From positions 62,001 through 126,000 of the forward strand of contig NZ_MCAS01000009.1 of NCBI RefSeq assembly GCF_003610895.1: 64,000 bases of DNA, written 5' to 3'. Under the pieces are notes generated by a model, which was given only the letters and a program-made list of their open reading frames with translations, did not search any database and had not been told where the DNA came from. The translations under genes and the position numbers were made by a program. Each line of letters begins with the position of its first letter. Position 1 is the first letter of the stretch. Positions 48,901 through 58,022 of this stretch are shown one piece after another. This stretch comes from Paraburkholderia fungorum (GTDB lineage Bacteria; Pseudomonadota; Gammaproteobacteria; Burkholderiales; Burkholderiaceae).

Positions 48901-49499
48901 GCAAAAGCGATTGCGCCCTGTGTATCCGGGCGATGGCGCGACTGATTTCGCGATTGACGACCGCGCCCTGCTATTGCTCGACCTGCCGATAGAGCGGCAG
49001 TTCATGCAGGCTGCGGAAAATTTCGAGATATAATTACAAATTCCATTCAACTGCGGCGCGGCATTTCTTCAATGTCTGCCGGCACCGTTGGCATGGGAGC
49101 CCGGGGTTGCCACCTTCGGGCCAGCGTTGCAAGCCAGTACTCACTGTAGAACTGTCTTATAAAACAAGGGTTTGTAAAGTGTTTCGCCTTTGTAACAACG
49201 TAAAGACTTTGAAATGTCGTGGTGCAGCGAGACGGCCGGCACCGATAATGCATGCTCTGTCGGCCCGCCGAAATTTCTGACAGTTTGTCAACGTAGGTGC
49301 CTGGTGTGCGTTGTTTACCGGCACATGCGCAGACAGCGAACTGTTGATCTGGGCTCACTACCCAAGCGATCCATCGCAGGATTTCTCGAAAGAATCAGGC
49401 CCGCGCCGGCATATCCGGCCAGACTGCCCTGGCGAGCAAGCGAGTCGCTTTTACCAAACGCAGTACTTTTGCCTGATTTTTTACGAGGAGTTCTTCATT
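48901..49499. other. Gap between the ABC exporter and the glycosyltransferase gene
   Basis: These 599 bp lie between divergent genes and hold no supported gene. The part at about 49030-49200 is relatively AT-rich (for example CTTATAAAACAAGG), as expected for promoters. A small dyad, CTGACA-GTTTGTCAA, lies near 49277-49291. A 44-codon open frame (48899-49033) starts at the ATG overlapping the divergent exporter start and is not convincing. Confidence 0.4.
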
Positions 49500-50564
49500 A
49501 TGCGAATCGCTCAAATCGCTCCCTTGCACGAGGCGGTTCCTCCCAAGCTTTACGGCGGGACGGAACGCGTGGTGTCCTACCTGACCGAAGCGCTGGTTGA
49601 GCAGGGCCATGACGTCACGCTTTTCGCAAGCGGCGATTCGCAAACCTCGGCAAAGCTCGAAGCGTTCTGGCCGCAGGCACTGCGCCTCGACCCGACCATT
49701 CGCGACGTGATGGCGCCGCACATGCTGCTGCTCGAAGAAGTGCGCCGCCGTGCGGACGAATTCGACGTGCTGCATTTCCACATCGATTACTACCCGTTCT
49801 CGCTGTTCGCGCGTCAGCCGGTGCCGTTCCTGACCACGCTGCATGGCCGTCTCGATCTGCCGGAACTGCAGCCGATCTTCAATACGTTCAGCGACGTGCC
49901 GGTGGTGTCGATTTCGGACAACCAGCGCATTCCGCTGCAGCAGGCGAACTGGCTGCAAACCGTTTACCACGGTCTGCCGGAAAACGTGCTCACGCCGATC
50001 AAGGACGTCGAGCCGGGCTACCTCGCATTCCTCGGCCGTGTCTCGCCGGAGAAGGGTCTTGACCGCGCGATCCGCATCGCCGGCCAGGCAGGCATGAAGC
50101 TCAAGGTTGCCGCCAAGATCGACAAGGCCGACCGTGCCTATTACGAAGAAGTGATCAAGCCGCTGATGGCGCTCCCGCACGTCGAATACATTGGCGAAAT
50201 CGGCGAAGCCGAAAAGCGTGAGTTTCTCGGCAACGCGCATGCCCTCGTGTTCCCGATCGACTGGCCGGAGCCGTTCGGCCTGGTGATGATCGAAGCCATG
50301 GCGTGCGGTACGCCGGTCGTCGCGTTCAACCGCGGTTCGGTGCCGGAAGTGATCGAAAACGGCGTGTCGGGCTTTGTCGTCGAAGACGAAATCAGCGCGG
50401 TTGCCGCGGTGAAGCGCCTGCACACGCTGCCGCGCGCCAAGGTGCGTGCAGCGTTCGAAGCGCGCTTCTCGTCGAAAGTGATGGCAAAGAACTACGTTGC
50501 CACCTACGAAGAGCTGCTGCGTCAGAAGCATCGCACGGTGCTGCGCGAAGTCAACGCCAGCTAA
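49500..50564 (+). CDS. GT4-family glycosyltransferase
   Basis: This 354-residue retaining glycosyltransferase has the GT-B fold. The N-terminal glycine loop is KLYGGTERVVSYLTEAL at about 16-32. The C-terminal nucleotide-sugar site is PIDWPEPFGLVMIEAMACGTPVVAF, containing the E-x7-E signature, near residues 258-282. The start follows GAGGAG at 49482-49488 by about a dozen bases; 63 upstream open codons have no family similarity. The sugar donor and acceptor are unknown. A GC-rich dyad after the stop may serve as terminator. Confidence 0.87.
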   Translation: MRIAQIAPLHEAVPPKLYGGTERVVSYLTEALVEQGHDVTLFASGDSQTSAKLEAFWPQALRLDPTIRDVMAPHMLLLEEVRRRADEFDVLHFHIDYYPFSLFARQPVPFLTTLHGRLDLPELQPIFNTFSDVPVVSISDNQRIPLQQANWLQTVYHGLPENVLTPIKDVEPGYLAFLGRVSPEKGLDRAIRIAGQAGMKLKVAAKIDKADRAYYEEVIKPLMALPHVEYIGEIGEAEKREFLGNAHALVFPIDWPEPFGLVMIEAMACGTPVVAFNRGSVPEVIENGVSGFVVEDEISAVAAVKRLHTLPRAKVRAAFEARFSSKVMAKNYVATYEELLRQKHRTVLREVNAS

Positions 50565-50666
50565 TACGCGGTCAGTAAAAGCAGTCGGGCCGGCTTGCCG
50601 GAGCGCCTTGAGCATCCCCCAGCCAGGCGCCCCCAGCTATCCGATGGTCTGGCTGCACCCCCCCAG

Positions 50667-50704
50667 CAACGCCCCACGTGCATCTCGCCCGCGGGGCGTT
50701 GTTG
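50667..50704 (+). terminator. Dyad downstream of the glycosyltransferase gene
   Basis: CAACGCCCC and GGGGCGTTG form a 9-bp stem with a 17-nt loop about 100 bp after the gene. No long T run follows, so it may be a weak terminator. Confidence 0.4.
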
Positions 50705-50787
50705 CATACGCGCAGCGTTTTTGCCGGTGTGTGGCAGAAAGTGCTGTTTTGGGACCGGCAAGAATGAGCCAGTCTCCGTAATATCCC

Positions 50788-50793
50788 TATAAT
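50788..50793 (+). promoter_or_regulatory. -10 element of the 284-aa membrane protein gene
   Basis: A perfect TATAAT at 50788-50793 overlaps an in-frame ATG (50792). This argues that translation starts further downstream, at the TTG preceded by AGGAGG. No good -35 box is visible at the ideal spacing. Confidence 0.5.
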
Positions 50794-50842
50794 GGCCCTG
50801 CCGCAAATTTGGCTGCGGCGCCGCCGACGACAGGAGGATGCC

Positions 50843-51697
50843 TTGGCGAGAACGAAAGAGACGCGCGCGAACGCGGCGCCCGGCGCCGGAACGATTTTCG
50901 CGCTGCGCGCCATCGGTCTCGTGCTCCTCGCTCGCTGGCTTTTTTCGATGGCGCAGATGGACCTGGGCGCGTCGCTGTCGGCGATGGTGTCCTCGCCGTG
51001 GGCGTGCGTGAACCTGGTGTTCCTGTTCCTGCTGATCTTCCTGCCGGGCGCGCGCGCCGTGGCCGAGCGCCCGTTGCATCCGTTGCCGCAATGGCTTCGG
51101 CAGGCGCTGCGTCTGTTTGCTTTCCTTGGATTCCTGTTTGCCGCCTGGTCGGTTGGCGCGTTTGTAACGAGTGCGGGTTGGCGCCGCGCCGTGCAGGCGG
51201 TGGCTGCCACCAACGGCTGGCTGGTGGCAGCGCCGGCGTTGTACGCGGCGGTCGTGTGGATCTGCCGGCCGCGCGCGCTGTGGCGAACCAATATCGCCGC
51301 GCGACGCTTTGCGATCGGCCGCTATGCGGTCGCGCTCGATCCGGCCACGCGCACCGTGATCGTATGGGCCGAGCGTCGCAAGGTGGGGCAGTACGATGCT
51401 CGCGAATTGTCCGTGCGATGGGCGGCGGCCCCGGGCGCGAGCGCGCCGCCCACGCCTGCCCCCGTCGTGGCGTTCGGTGTTGCCGGCGAGCCGGGTGGCT
51501 CTGCGGCGCCGCTTGGCCCGGTCGGCGCACCTGCGTTGACTCGCGGTACCTTCGGCCGGCGTCCAAAAATCGAGTTGCTGTGGGATTCGCCGGCTGCGGC
51601 GGGCCACAATCGGCAAACCGTGTTCCGCACTGCTTTGACTACCGAAGGTGACCGGGTCGCCGCGCGCGCGCTCGACACCTCGTTGCGGCAGGTCTGA
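50843..51697 (+). CDS. Hypothetical membrane protein
   Basis: This protein is 284 residues from a TTG at 50843. That start is chosen because a strong AGGAGG lies 5 nt upstream, while the longer ATG start at 50792 falls inside a TATAAT box. It has about four transmembrane segments in the first 160 residues (ALRAIGLVLLARWLFSM, WACVNLVFLFLLIFLPG, LFAFLGFLFAAWSVGAF, WLVAAPALYAAVVWI), followed by a soluble C-terminal half with a Gly/Ala/Pro-rich linker. No family is recognised. The next gene begins 158 bp downstream. Confidence 0.68.
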   Translation: MARTKETRANAAPGAGTIFALRAIGLVLLARWLFSMAQMDLGASLSAMVSSPWACVNLVFLFLLIFLPGARAVAERPLHPLPQWLRQALRLFAFLGFLFAAWSVGAFVTSAGWRRAVQAVAATNGWLVAAPALYAAVVWICRPRALWRTNIAARRFAIGRYAVALDPATRTVIVWAERRKVGQYDARELSVRWAAAPGASAPPTPAPVVAFGVAGEPGGSAAPLGPVGAPALTRGTFGRRPKIELLWDSPAAAGHNRQTVFRTALTTEGDRVAARALDTSLRQV

Positions 51698-51855
51698 ATC
51701 TGTCGCTTTGTGCCGTTGGTCACGCCCCACGGTCGCAGCAGGCATCGTAAAGTAACGGGTAGCTGACAATAAGACGTGTCACCCGCATGCAGCCCGGCGT
51801 TTCGGTGGTGGGTGAGACACACATCGATCGTATTGCGTCGTTTCCAGGAGTCGCT

Positions 51856-52320
51856 ATGCTGGTTCGCTGGTTGCTTGCCGCCATTCATCTGCTGGCTTAT
51901 GGTTTTGCCCTCGCGTCGATTCTCCGGCGCACCTGGTCATTGCGACGAGCCAGCGTGCCCGCTGCTTTGCGATCCGTATTTCGCTCCGACGCCCGGTGGG
52001 GCCTTTCAGCGTTGGTGTTGATCGTCACCGGTCTGATGCGCGCCTTCGGTGGTTTCGAAAAGGGCGCCGACTATTACCTTCACGAGCCGCTTTTTCACGC
52101 CAAGATGACGCTGCTCGTGCTGATCCTCATCCTTGAAGTGCCGACGATGCTCGGCTTGATGCGCTGGCGTGCCGCGATCAGAAACGGCGCTCCGCCCGAC
52201 TTGAAGAAAGCGCGTACGTATGCGCGTTTCAGCGTGATCCAGACCGTGCTGCTGGTGTTGATGGTGTTTGCGGCTAGCGGCATGGCGCGCGGTATTGGGC
52301 TGCCCACGGGCGTGGTTTAG
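51856..52320 (+). CDS. DUF2214-like membrane protein
   Basis: This 154-residue protein has four predicted helices and reads MLVRWLLAAIHLLAYGFALA at its N-terminus, with GLMRAFGGFEKGADYYLHEPLFHAKM near 60-85, features of the DUF2214 group. The ATG at 51856 has AGGAG 6 nt upstream; 23 further in-frame codons upstream are excluded on that basis. Conserved His and Glu at the membrane faces could bind a cofactor, but no function is known. Confidence 0.75.
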   Translation: MLVRWLLAAIHLLAYGFALASILRRTWSLRRASVPAALRSVFRSDARWGLSALVLIVTGLMRAFGGFEKGADYYLHEPLFHAKMTLLVLILILEVPTMLGLMRWRAAIRNGAPPDLKKARTYARFSVIQTVLLVLMVFAASGMARGIGLPTGVV

Positions 52321-52423
52321 CCGCGGCGCGTTGAGCTGATGTTTGCAGGGGCGTGCGTCACGCCAGCGGAAAACGCCTGTTACCGGCGCCTTGCGCATGA
52401 CGTTCCGCACGCTTCTCCGCAAT

Positions 52424-54301
52424 TTACTTCTCGACCACCAGGCTTGAATCATCGAGCCGATTCGCCTTTGCGCCATCGGTCTTGCGCGTGACCTCCGGAT
52501 CGCCTAGTCCCTTGATCAACTCCAGCGCCTGACGTTCGAATAACCGCCGGTAAAGGCCGCCCTCGAGTCTGATCAAGGCGTCGTGACTGCCTTCCTCGAT
52601 GACTTTGCCCTTGTCCAGCACCAGCAGCCTGTCGAGCGCCCGCACGGTGGAAAGGCGGTGTGCCACCACCAGCGTCGTGCGGCCCATCATCAGCCGCTCC
52701 ATGGCTTGCTGGATCAGCACTTCGCTTTCGCTGTCGAGGCTCGAGGTCGCTTCGTCCAGAATCAGGATCGGCGCGTCTGCGAGGAACGCCCGTGCGATCG
52801 CCACGCGCTGACGCTCGCCACCGGAAAGCTTGATGCCGCGTTCGCCCACCAGCGTGTCGTAACCTTGAGGCAGCGTCGCGATAAAGTCGTGCGCATTGGC
52901 GAGCCTCGCAGCGCGCTCGATCTCGGCACGGCTCGCATCGGGCCGCGCATAGGCGATGTTCTCCGCCAGCGAGCGGTGAAACAGCAACGGCTCCTGCTGA
53001 ACGATCGCGATCTGGCTGCGCAACGAAGCCTGCCGCACACGGGCGATGTCCTGACCGTCGATCGTGATCCGGCCTTCCGAAATGTCGTACAGCCGCTGGA
53101 TCAGCTTGATGAAGGTCGTCTTCCCGGAACCCGAGTGCCCGACCAGCCCCACGCGTTCTCCCGGCGCGATGCGCACGGAGAAATTCTCGTAGAGCGGCGT
53201 GGCCTTCGCACCGTAATGGAAGGTGACGTGCTCGAAGCGAATTTCGCCTTTGCCGATCGCGATCGGGCCCGCGCCGGGCCGATCCTCGATGCCCAGCGGC
53301 TGATTCTCCAGCGATACCAGTTCTTCCATGTCGTTGACCGAACGCTGCAGATTGCGGATGTGCATGCCGACATCGCGCAGATAGCCTTGCAGCATGAAGA
53401 ACATCGTCAACGCGAACGTGATGTCGCCGACACTCGCTTCGCCGCGCACCCACAACAGCAACGCGGCGCCGAGAATGGCGGCCTGGATTGCCACCAGCAT
53501 GCCGCCTTGCAAGCCGCCGTTGATCGTGCCGCGAATCCATGTGCGGCGCGTGCGATGACGCCACTTGACGATCACGCGGTCGAGCAGGGCTTCTTCGCGC
53601 TCTTCGGCGCCGAACGCTTTTACCACGCCATTGCAGCTGACTGCGTCGGCGAGGGCGCCGCCCATGCGGGTGTCCCATGCGTTGGCGAGGCGCGCGGCGG
53701 GCGCCACGAAACCGAGCGACACGATCACGGTTATCGCGATATACAGCACGGAACCGATACCGACGACCGCGCCCATCATCGGCCAGCGCCAGCCGAGCAG
53801 CACCGTTGAGCCGAGCAGCATCACCAGCGACGGCAACAGCGCGACCAGCAGCGTGTCGTTGAGCAGATCGAGCGCCCACATGCCGCGCGTGATCTTGCGC
53901 ACCGTGGATCCGGCAAAGCTGTTGGCGTGCCAGTCGGTCGAAAAGCGTTGCACGCGATGAAACGCGTTCGACGCGATCTCGCTCATCATTTTGAGCGTCA
54001 GCCTGATGAGGTTGAAGTACGTGCCCTGGCGAAGCAGCTCGGCGCCGAGCCCCAGCGCGCTCAGCACGCCGAAGGCCGTGATGGCCGCGTTCCATGCGAC
54101 GGCGTCGCCGGCCGAGCCGGACGCGATGGCATCGACGAGCCGTCCGGCGAACAGCGGCGTGAGTACGTCGGCCAATGCCGAGAGCAGCACCAGCGCGGCA
54201 ATCGCGAAGATGCGCCAGGGTTGTTTGACCCAGTGACGGAAGGTGAAGCCGAGGACATTCCTGAAGGCGTGTCCGCGAAGGTCGAGTTTTTTTCTGGTCA
54301 T
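52424..54301 (-). CDS. ABC exporter (fused membrane and ATPase domains), copy 2
   Basis: This 625-residue half-size ABC exporter has six transmembrane helices in the first 330 residues. The ATPase has Walker A GHSGSGKTT, Q-loop VQQEPLLFH, signature LSGGERQRVAIARA, Walker B PILILDEATSSLD and H-loop VVAHRLST. It is similar in layout to the exporter at 46969-48900 but clearly divergent in the membrane part, so it is not a recent duplicate. The start MTRKKLDLRGHAF is preferred over 34 upstream codons. Substrate unknown. Confidence 0.88.
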   Translation of the reverse strand: MTRKKLDLRGHAFRNVLGFTFRHWVKQPWRIFAIAALVLLSALADVLTPLFAGRLVDAIASGSAGDAVAWNAAITAFGVLSALGLGAELLRQGTYFNLIRLTLKMMSEIASNAFHRVQRFSTDWHANSFAGSTVRKITRGMWALDLLNDTLLVALLPSLVMLLGSTVLLGWRWPMMGAVVGIGSVLYIAITVIVSLGFVAPAARLANAWDTRMGGALADAVSCNGVVKAFGAEEREEALLDRVIVKWRHRTRRTWIRGTINGGLQGGMLVAIQAAILGAALLLWVRGEASVGDITFALTMFFMLQGYLRDVGMHIRNLQRSVNDMEELVSLENQPLGIEDRPGAGPIAIGKGEIRFEHVTFHYGAKATPLYENFSVRIAPGERVGLVGHSGSGKTTFIKLIQRLYDISEGRITIDGQDIARVRQASLRSQIAIVQQEPLLFHRSLAENIAYARPDASRAEIERAARLANAHDFIATLPQGYDTLVGERGIKLSGGERQRVAIARAFLADAPILILDEATSSLDSESEVLIQQAMERLMMGRTTLVVAHRLSTVRALDRLLVLDKGKVIEEGSHDALIRLEGGLYRRLFERQALELIKGLGDPEVTRKTDGAKANRLDDSSLVVEK

Positions 54302-54814
54302 TTGCCACGACTCGGTGACGCGCGAGCGGACCGAGGTTCCAGTCAGAAGCGAAAGGAAGAGACAGTCAAGCAAGCCGGAAAATGTCGATGACGACGCCGG
54401 CAATGGGACTACGGACTGTCTGGGATTTTCGCGGACGGCCTGTTCAGGCAGAACCGCGTGAGCGACAACGCGACGGAGTTAAGGTCGCGAGAATGGCCGT
54501 GAGGACATCCCAGGGACGGCGATATGCACTGTGAACATGTGACGCCTCCCTGTAGTCGAAAGAGGTGGAAAAATAGACGGGGCGAGTGCCCGAAAACTGA
54601 CTATATCAGCAGTATTTGGCGGCCGCAATCGTACGAAAGTTCGGTGTTGACTTCGAATTGAAGCATGCGCTAGCGCGCATGAGGGCACGTATTAACGTGC
54701 GTACACCTGAGTGATCGTTCTGCCGTGCACAGGCAAAAACGAGGCAAAAACAAAAAAGCCCTCGACTCAAGTTCGAGGGCTTTCTTTTGTGGTTCTTCGG
54801 AACCCAGTAAATTC
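54302..54814. other. Gap between ABC exporter 2 and tRNA-Val
   Basis: These 513 bp contain the tRNA-Val terminator (54752-54788) and, upstream of the exporter, a stretch with no recognisable gene, repeat or strong promoter. Short open frames here have no coding features. Confidence 0.4.
54752..54788 (-). terminator. Terminator of tRNA-Val
   Basis: AAAGCCCTCGA and TCGAGGGCTTT form an 11-bp stem, followed on the minus strand by a T-rich run. Confidence 0.85.
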
Positions 54815-54889
54815 TGGTGGGTGGTACAGGGATTGAACCTGTGACCCCTGCCGTGTGAAGGCAGTGCTCTACCGCTGAGCTAACCACCC
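54815..54889 (-). tRNA. tRNA-Val(CAC)
   Basis: This is a 75-nt cloverleaf with encoded CCA, read on the minus strand. The acceptor GGGTGGT pairs with ACCACCC, the anticodon loop is TTCACAC (anticodon CAC, codon GUG) and the T-loop is TTCAATC. It lies 48 bp downstream of dnaQ, where E. coli has tRNA-Asp. Confidence 0.97.
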
Positions 54890-54937
54890 GAAGAGAGCCG
54901 AATTATGTCAGGGATTTTCCGAGTCGTCTAGTGTTTT

Positions 54938-55672
54938 TTAAGCGGTTTGCTCATCCGCAGCCGGCGATGGAGCAAGGCGCCACACGCTCGTGCCCTTGAC
55001 CGCTTTGTCGAGGCCGTCGAGCACGGCCTGATGTTCGGCGACTTCGTCGTCGCTCGCGGCAATCACGACCAGATTCAGCGAATCGATTGCGATGCGCGGC
55101 GCGTGCGCGTCGCCGCCACCGTGTGAATCGCCGAGCATGTCGATGACGAGGCTTTCCTGGCCGCGTGTCATCGCCAGATACACCTCGGCGAGCAGTTCCG
55201 AGTCGAGCAGTGCGCCGTGCAGGGTGCGGTGTGCGTTGCTGATGCCGAAGCGGTCGCACAGCGCGTCGAGTGAATTGCGCTTGCCCGGGAACATCTGCTT
55301 GGCGCGCGCCAGGGTATCGATGATCTCGCCGCAGTAGGTTTTCACCGGCGGCAAACCCAGCAGTGCAAATTCGGCATCGAGAAAGCCGATGTCGAACGGC
55401 GCGTTGTGAATGATCAGATCCGCGTCCTGAATGAAGTCGCGAATCTGATCGGCGATCTCGGCAAACTTCGGCTTGTCGCTCAGGAACTCGGTGGTCAGCC
55501 CGTGAACGGCCAAAGCGCCCGGATCGCTGTCGCGCTCCGGGTTGATGTAGAAATGCAGGTTGTTGCCGGTGAGCCGGCGATTCACCATTTCGACGCAACC
55601 GAGTTCAAGAATCCGGTCGCCGGTTCGTGCATTCAGGCCGGTGGTTTCGGTGTCGAGGATGAGTTGACGCAT
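54938..55672 (-). CDS. dnaQ: DNA polymerase III epsilon subunit (proofreading exonuclease)
   Basis: DnaQ is the 3'-5' exonuclease of the replicative polymerase. The 244-residue protein has Exo I (LDTETTGLN, residues 6-14), Exo II (HNAPFDIGFLD near 93) and Exo III-epsilon (HGALLDSELL near 157), giving the DEDDh catalytic set. The C-terminal part provides the polymerase- and clamp-binding region. It is directly downstream of rnhA on the same strand, whereas in E. coli the two are divergent. Confidence 0.95.
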   Translation of the reverse strand: MRQLILDTETTGLNARTGDRILELGCVEMVNRRLTGNNLHFYINPERDSDPGALAVHGLTTEFLSDKPKFAEIADQIRDFIQDADLIIHNAPFDIGFLDAEFALLGLPPVKTYCGEIIDTLARAKQMFPGKRNSLDALCDRFGISNAHRTLHGALLDSELLAEVYLAMTRGQESLVIDMLGDSHGGGDAHAPRIAIDSLNLVVIAASDDEVAEHQAVLDGLDKAVKGTSVWRLAPSPAADEQTA

Positions 55673-55750
55673 GTCGGATTAGCCTGCTCTAAAAAATCAG
55701 CAAAAGAAGGAGGGCGCGCGCCAGTGTTGCAGCGGGCATGACGGCACGCA

Positions 55751-56197
55751 TCACACCTGCGCGAGCGACGCGACGCCGCGATTGGCCAGTTGATCCGCGC
55801 GCTCGTTTTCCGGGTGTCCGTTGTGACCGCGCACCCAGCGCCATTCGATCTCGTGCTGCGCGACGAGTGCATCGAGCCGCTTCCAGAGATCGGCGTTCTT
55901 CACCGGCTGCTTCGCGGCGGTGATCCAGCCTTTTTTCTTCCAGCCATGAATCCATTCGCTGATGCCTTTCTGCACATACTGCGAGTCGGTGTGCACGACG
56001 GCTTTGCAAGGACGCTTGAGCGCCTCGAGCGCGGCGATCACGCCCATCAGTTCCATGCGGTTGTTGGTGGTGTTGGGTTCACCGCCGAACAGTTCTTTTT
56101 CCTGGTCGCCGAAGCGCAGCAGCGCGCCCCAGCCGCCGGGGCCGGGGTTGCCCTTGCAGGCGCCGTCGGTATAAATATCGATGATGTCGGAAGTCAT
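55751..56197 (-). CDS. rnhA: Ribonuclease HI
   Basis: RNase HI degrades the RNA of RNA-DNA hybrids. The 148-residue protein has the catalytic DEDD residues in [15 protein letters not shown] (Asp about 9), [12 protein letters not shown] (Glu), HTDSQYV (Asp) and [11 protein letters not shown] (Asp). The ATG at 56197 makes a 4-nt overlap with the methyltransferase stop, so the two are coupled. The open frame extending further upstream is not RNase H. Confidence 0.95.
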   Translation of the reverse strand: MTSDIIDIYTDGACKGNPGPGGWGALLRFGDQEKELFGGEPNTTNNRMELMGVIAALEALKRPCKAVVHTDSQYVQKGISEWIHGWKKKGWITAAKQPVKNADLWKRLDALVAQHEIEWRWVRGHNGHPENERADQLANRGVASLAQV

Positions 56198-57054
56198 TGA
56201 GTGTGGTTGCGTGTGTTCGGGGTGGCGGGCGCAAGGCCCGCGGCAAGGACGGGTTTCTTCACTTTCAGCGGGCCGACGAGGCGCATGCCGCGCACGCGCT
56301 TGATCGCCTTGATCATGTAGGTAGCGCCGAAAATCGGCCACCAGCGGTCGCCGGCGGCTTCCATGAAACCATAGCGGGACAGCCATTGATCGCTGGCGAG
56401 CGGCGGACGATAGCAGCCGAAGCGCCCGCGTTCAAGGTCGAAGCCCAGCAGTTTGATCCAGTCTTTCAGGCGCGTGAAGGCGATCAGGTCGACGGCCGCG
56501 GGCACGAACGGCCGCCCGGTCACCTTGCCGACCGATTGGCGCGCGCCCCACAGCGACAGCGAATTGAAGCCGAGAATGATCAACTGGCCTTCGGGCATCA
56601 GCACGCGTTCGGCTTCGCGCAGCAGGCGGTGCGGGTCGCTCGTGAATTCCAGCGTGTGCGGCATGACGATCAGATCGACGCTCTGTGCTTCGAACGGCAG
56701 ATCGAGCAGATCGCACCAGACCGCGCTGCGCCCCGCCGGTGCCGGCAGGCCCGCGGGCAGACCTTGCGCGGCGCCGCTCCTCAGGCCATTCCCAGCGCCA
56801 TGCCCGGCATGCCCCGGGCCGCGCGGCAACGTATAGGGCGCACTCGCGCCGCTCGCTGCGTCGAGCACGAGCCCGCGGCACGGCATGCGGTTTTCGCGCA
56901 AGGCGTCGAGCTGCGGCAGGCCGAGTTGCAGCGCATGGTAGCCGAATACGTCGGACACCACGCGATCGAGCTGGGTCTGTTCCCACTCGAGTACGTAGCG
57001 GCCGGGGGGCGAATCGGTCCAGGCAGGCCAGTCTATAATCGCTCGATCAGTCAT
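56194..57054 (-). CDS. yafS: YafS-like SAM-dependent methyltransferase
   Basis: This 286-residue protein of the Methyltransf_11 type occupies the E. coli yafS position between gloB and rnhA. Motif I is degenerate ([13 protein letters not shown] instead of the usual D-x-G-x-G) and is followed by a Gly/Ala/Pro-rich insert of about 35 residues. Post-motif features are recognisable as [20 protein letters not shown] and [18 protein letters not shown]. The start at 57054 ([12 protein letters not shown]) leaves only 19 bp to the divergent gloB start; 21 in-frame codons upstream would overlap gloB and are rejected. The substrate is unknown. Confidence 0.8.
   Translation of the reverse strand: MTDRAIIDWPAWTDSPPGRYVLEWEQTQLDRVVSDVFGYHALQLGLPQLDALRENRMPCRGLVLDAASGASAPYTLPRGPGHAGHGAGNGLRSGAAQGLPAGLPAPAGRSAVWCDLLDLPFEAQSVDLIVMPHTLEFTSDPHRLLREAERVLMPEGQLIILGFNSLSLWGARQSVGKVTGRPFVPAAVDLIAFTRLKDWIKLLGFDLERGRFGCYRPPLASDQWLSRYGFMEAAGDRWWPIFGATYMIKAIKRVRGMRLVGPLKVKKPVLAAGLAPATPNTRNHTQ
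57034..57039 (+). promoter_or_regulatory. gloB -10 element inside the divergent gene
   Basis: A perfect TATAAT lies 34 bp upstream of the gloB ATG, within the first codons of the divergent methyltransferase gene. The -35 region is not a good match. Confidence 0.55.
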
Positions 57055-57073
57055 ATCAGAGAATGCGTCGCCT

Positions 57074-57865
57074 ATGAATGCGCTCGAGTACGTACCGGTC
57101 CCGGCGTTTGAAGACAATTACATCTGGGTCGTTTCCGACGGGCATCATGCGGCGGTCGTCGATCCGGGTGAGGCCGCCCCCGTGCGCGCATATCTGGCGA
57201 AACGGGGTTGGCGGCTGAGCGCTATTTTACTCACGCACCATCATCAAGACCATGTCGGTGGGGTGGCCGATCTGCTGAACGGCCAGGCCGTTCCCGTGTA
57301 CGGCCCCGCCGGTGAAGCGATCCAGCATCTCACGCACCGTCTTGAAAACGGCGATCATGTGACGATTGCGGCGCCCGCACTCGAGTTCGATGTGCTCGAC
57401 GTGCCCGGTCACACGAGCGGTCATATCGCCTATTTTCAGGCGGCCGATCCGCGCGGCACGCCGCACGTGTTTTGCGGCGACACGCTGTTCGCGTGTGGCT
57501 GTGGCCGGCTGTTCGAAGGTACGCCCACGCAGATGCTGGCCTCGCTGGATTCGCTGGCCGCGCTCCCGGGCGCGACCGAAGTGCATTGCGCGCACGAATA
57601 CACCTTGTCGAACATCCGCTTCGCGCTCGCCTGCGAGCCGGGCAACGCCGAACTGCAAGCCTGGCGTGACAAGGCGAGCGAATTGCGCGCACGCCATGTG
57701 CCGACACTGCCGACCACGATCGCCCATGAACGCGCCGTGAATCCGTTTTTGCGCGCTGACAATCCGGCGATTCAGGCATGCTTGCAAGAGCAGTTGCATG
57801 AAAAAGTGCCCGATCGTTTGACGGCATTTACGCTAATGCGCGAGTGGAAAAATCGCTTCCGTTGA
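57074..57865 (+). CDS. gloB: Hydroxyacylglutathione hydrolase (glyoxalase II)
   Basis: GloB hydrolyses S-lactoylglutathione to lactate and glutathione, the second step of methylglyoxal detoxification. The 263-residue metallo-beta-lactamase-fold protein has the binuclear metal motif THHHQDHVGG near 55-64, a His in VPGHTSGHIAYF, Asp in CGDTLFACGCGR and His in HCAHEYT. The C-terminal glyoxalase II domain is present. It is divergent from the yafS-like gene and followed by mltD, as in E. coli. Confidence 0.95.
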   Translation: MNALEYVPVPAFEDNYIWVVSDGHHAAVVDPGEAAPVRAYLAKRGWRLSAILLTHHHQDHVGGVADLLNGQAVPVYGPAGEAIQHLTHRLENGDHVTIAAPALEFDVLDVPGHTSGHIAYFQAADPRGTPHVFCGDTLFACGCGRLFEGTPTQMLASLDSLAALPGATEVHCAHEYTLSNIRFALACEPGNAELQAWRDKASELRARHVPTLPTTIAHERAVNPFLRADNPAIQACLQEQLHEKVPDRLTAFTLMREWKNRFR

Positions 57866-58022
57866 CCCGACGGCCATCAGGGTATTCCTCACGCGAAGAA
57901 TCGGAAAAATTCGCCAAGCCCTAGATTTCCTTGATTTTTTTCGTCATTTTCCGATTGACGTAAACGTTGCCGTTTCGTACTATCGGCTGCAAATTCCAGC
58001 CCTTGTGGAAGCCGAGACGTTC

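Noticed and set aside
48899..49033. A 44-codon open frame divergent from ABC exporter 1
   Set aside because: No Shine-Dalgarno sequence, its start overlaps the divergent start codon, codon bias is weak and there is no recognisable product.
50792..50842. ATG at 50792 as the start of the 284-residue membrane protein
   Set aside because: The ATG is part of a TATAAT box, while a strong AGGAGG precedes the TTG at 50843.
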